This document shows positions 5,833 to 5,905 of a DNA stretch of 5,905 nucleotides, piece by piece. Source of the DNA: Candidatus Omnitrophota bacterium. Lineage in GTDB: Bacteria; Omnitrophota; Koll11; Gygaellales; JAHJCI01. Numbering within the stretch: position 1 is the first letter of the stretch; each line of letters begins with the position of its first letter. Where the stretch lies: assembly GCA_030622705.1 (NCBI GenBank), contig JAUXFU010000061.1:1-5905 (forward strand). Reading direction: 5' to 3'. The translations under genes were made by a program, and so were the position numbers. The notes below the pieces were generated by a model. The model saw nothing but the letters and a program-made list of their open reading frames with translations, was not told the DNA's origin and ran no database searches.

Positions 5833-5858
5833 AATTTGTAATTTGGGATTTGTAATTT
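5833..5858. repeat. Direct repeats of ATTTGTAATTT
   Basis: ATTTGTAATTT occurs at 5834-5844 and 5848-5858, a period of 14 nt, with a shorter related copy (ATTGTAATTTG) at 5756-5766 beyond the two hairpins. On the minus strand it reads as alternating AAATTACAAAT units. The hairpins between related repeats suggest one composite non-coding element covering about 5741-5858. Confidence 0.5.
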
Positions 5859-5905
5859 AACCATTTTCCACATTATTTTTTATTCCTCCTTCCACAAACC
5901 CCGCT
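5859..5905 (-). other. Right edge, possibly the 3' end of an upstream gene
   Basis: All three minus-strand frames meet a stop within 5859-5905, so any gene entering from the right ends here. The frames read ...RGLWKEE, ...SGVCGRRNKK and ...AGFVEGGIKNNVENG before their stops. With 7-15 residues I cannot tell which, if any, is real, and I assign no function. An AAGGAGG at 5885-5891 is also present. Confidence 0.2.

Noticed and set aside
5741..5858. CRISPR-like array in the repeat region upstream of aroC
   Set aside because: The repeats are only 7-11 nt, irregularly spaced and low in complexity, with no spacers of constant length and no cas genes.

Overview
The window reads as a bacterial chromosomal segment in which every supported gene lies on the minus strand, so transcription runs from right to left. 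The gene content is housekeeping: aromatic amino-acid biosynthesis (aroC, aroK), DNA processing and topology (dprA, topA), a SpoVG-family regulator and the start of a Xer-type tyrosine recombinase. Moderate GC, frequent GTG starts, strong AGGGAGG-type Shine-Dalgarno sequences and very short gene overlaps fit a compact genome. The dprA-topA-xer order is known from Firmicutes (dprA-topA-trmFO-xerC), but here trmFO is absent and the genes are joined to shikimate-pathway genes. A SpoVG homologue with no sporulation gene in view, plus AT-rich spacers with short CAAATTACAAAT-like repeats, makes me lean to an uncultured lineage such as Omnitrophota. That placement is a guess, not something the sequence proves.

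Layout in the direction of transcription. The right edge (5646-5905) is a spacer of 260 bases with short direct repeats, two hairpins and a good promoter candidate for aroC. aroC (5645-4605) is followed 98 nt later by spoVG (4506-4231), and the two are probably co-transcribed. The spacer 4230-3980 holds two perfect 13-bp-arm hairpins, the first enclosed in a further stem, then a 7-bp-arm inverted repeat and a near-consensus sigma-70 promoter (TTGACA, 17 nt, TAAAAT). That promoter drives a tight cluster: aroK (3979-3470), dprA (3467-2514) and topA (2517-553). dprA and topA overlap by 4 nt through a GTGA start/stop, and aroK and dprA abut or overlap. A clear intrinsic terminator (447-478) closes the cluster. 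A 162-nt leader follows, then the 5' part of a xerC/xerD-type gene (284 to the left edge).

How the genes relate. AroK phosphorylates shikimate and AroC makes chorismate two steps later, so the window holds two of the last three steps of the chorismate pathway, split over two transcription units. DprA, TopA and Xer all act on DNA: ssDNA protection and RecA loading, relaxation of negative supercoils, and chromosome-dimer resolution. SpoVG is a small nucleic-acid-binding regulator.

I found no CRISPR array, tRNA, rRNA, insertion sequence or defence system. The part least explained by known genes is the structured spacer after spoVG.
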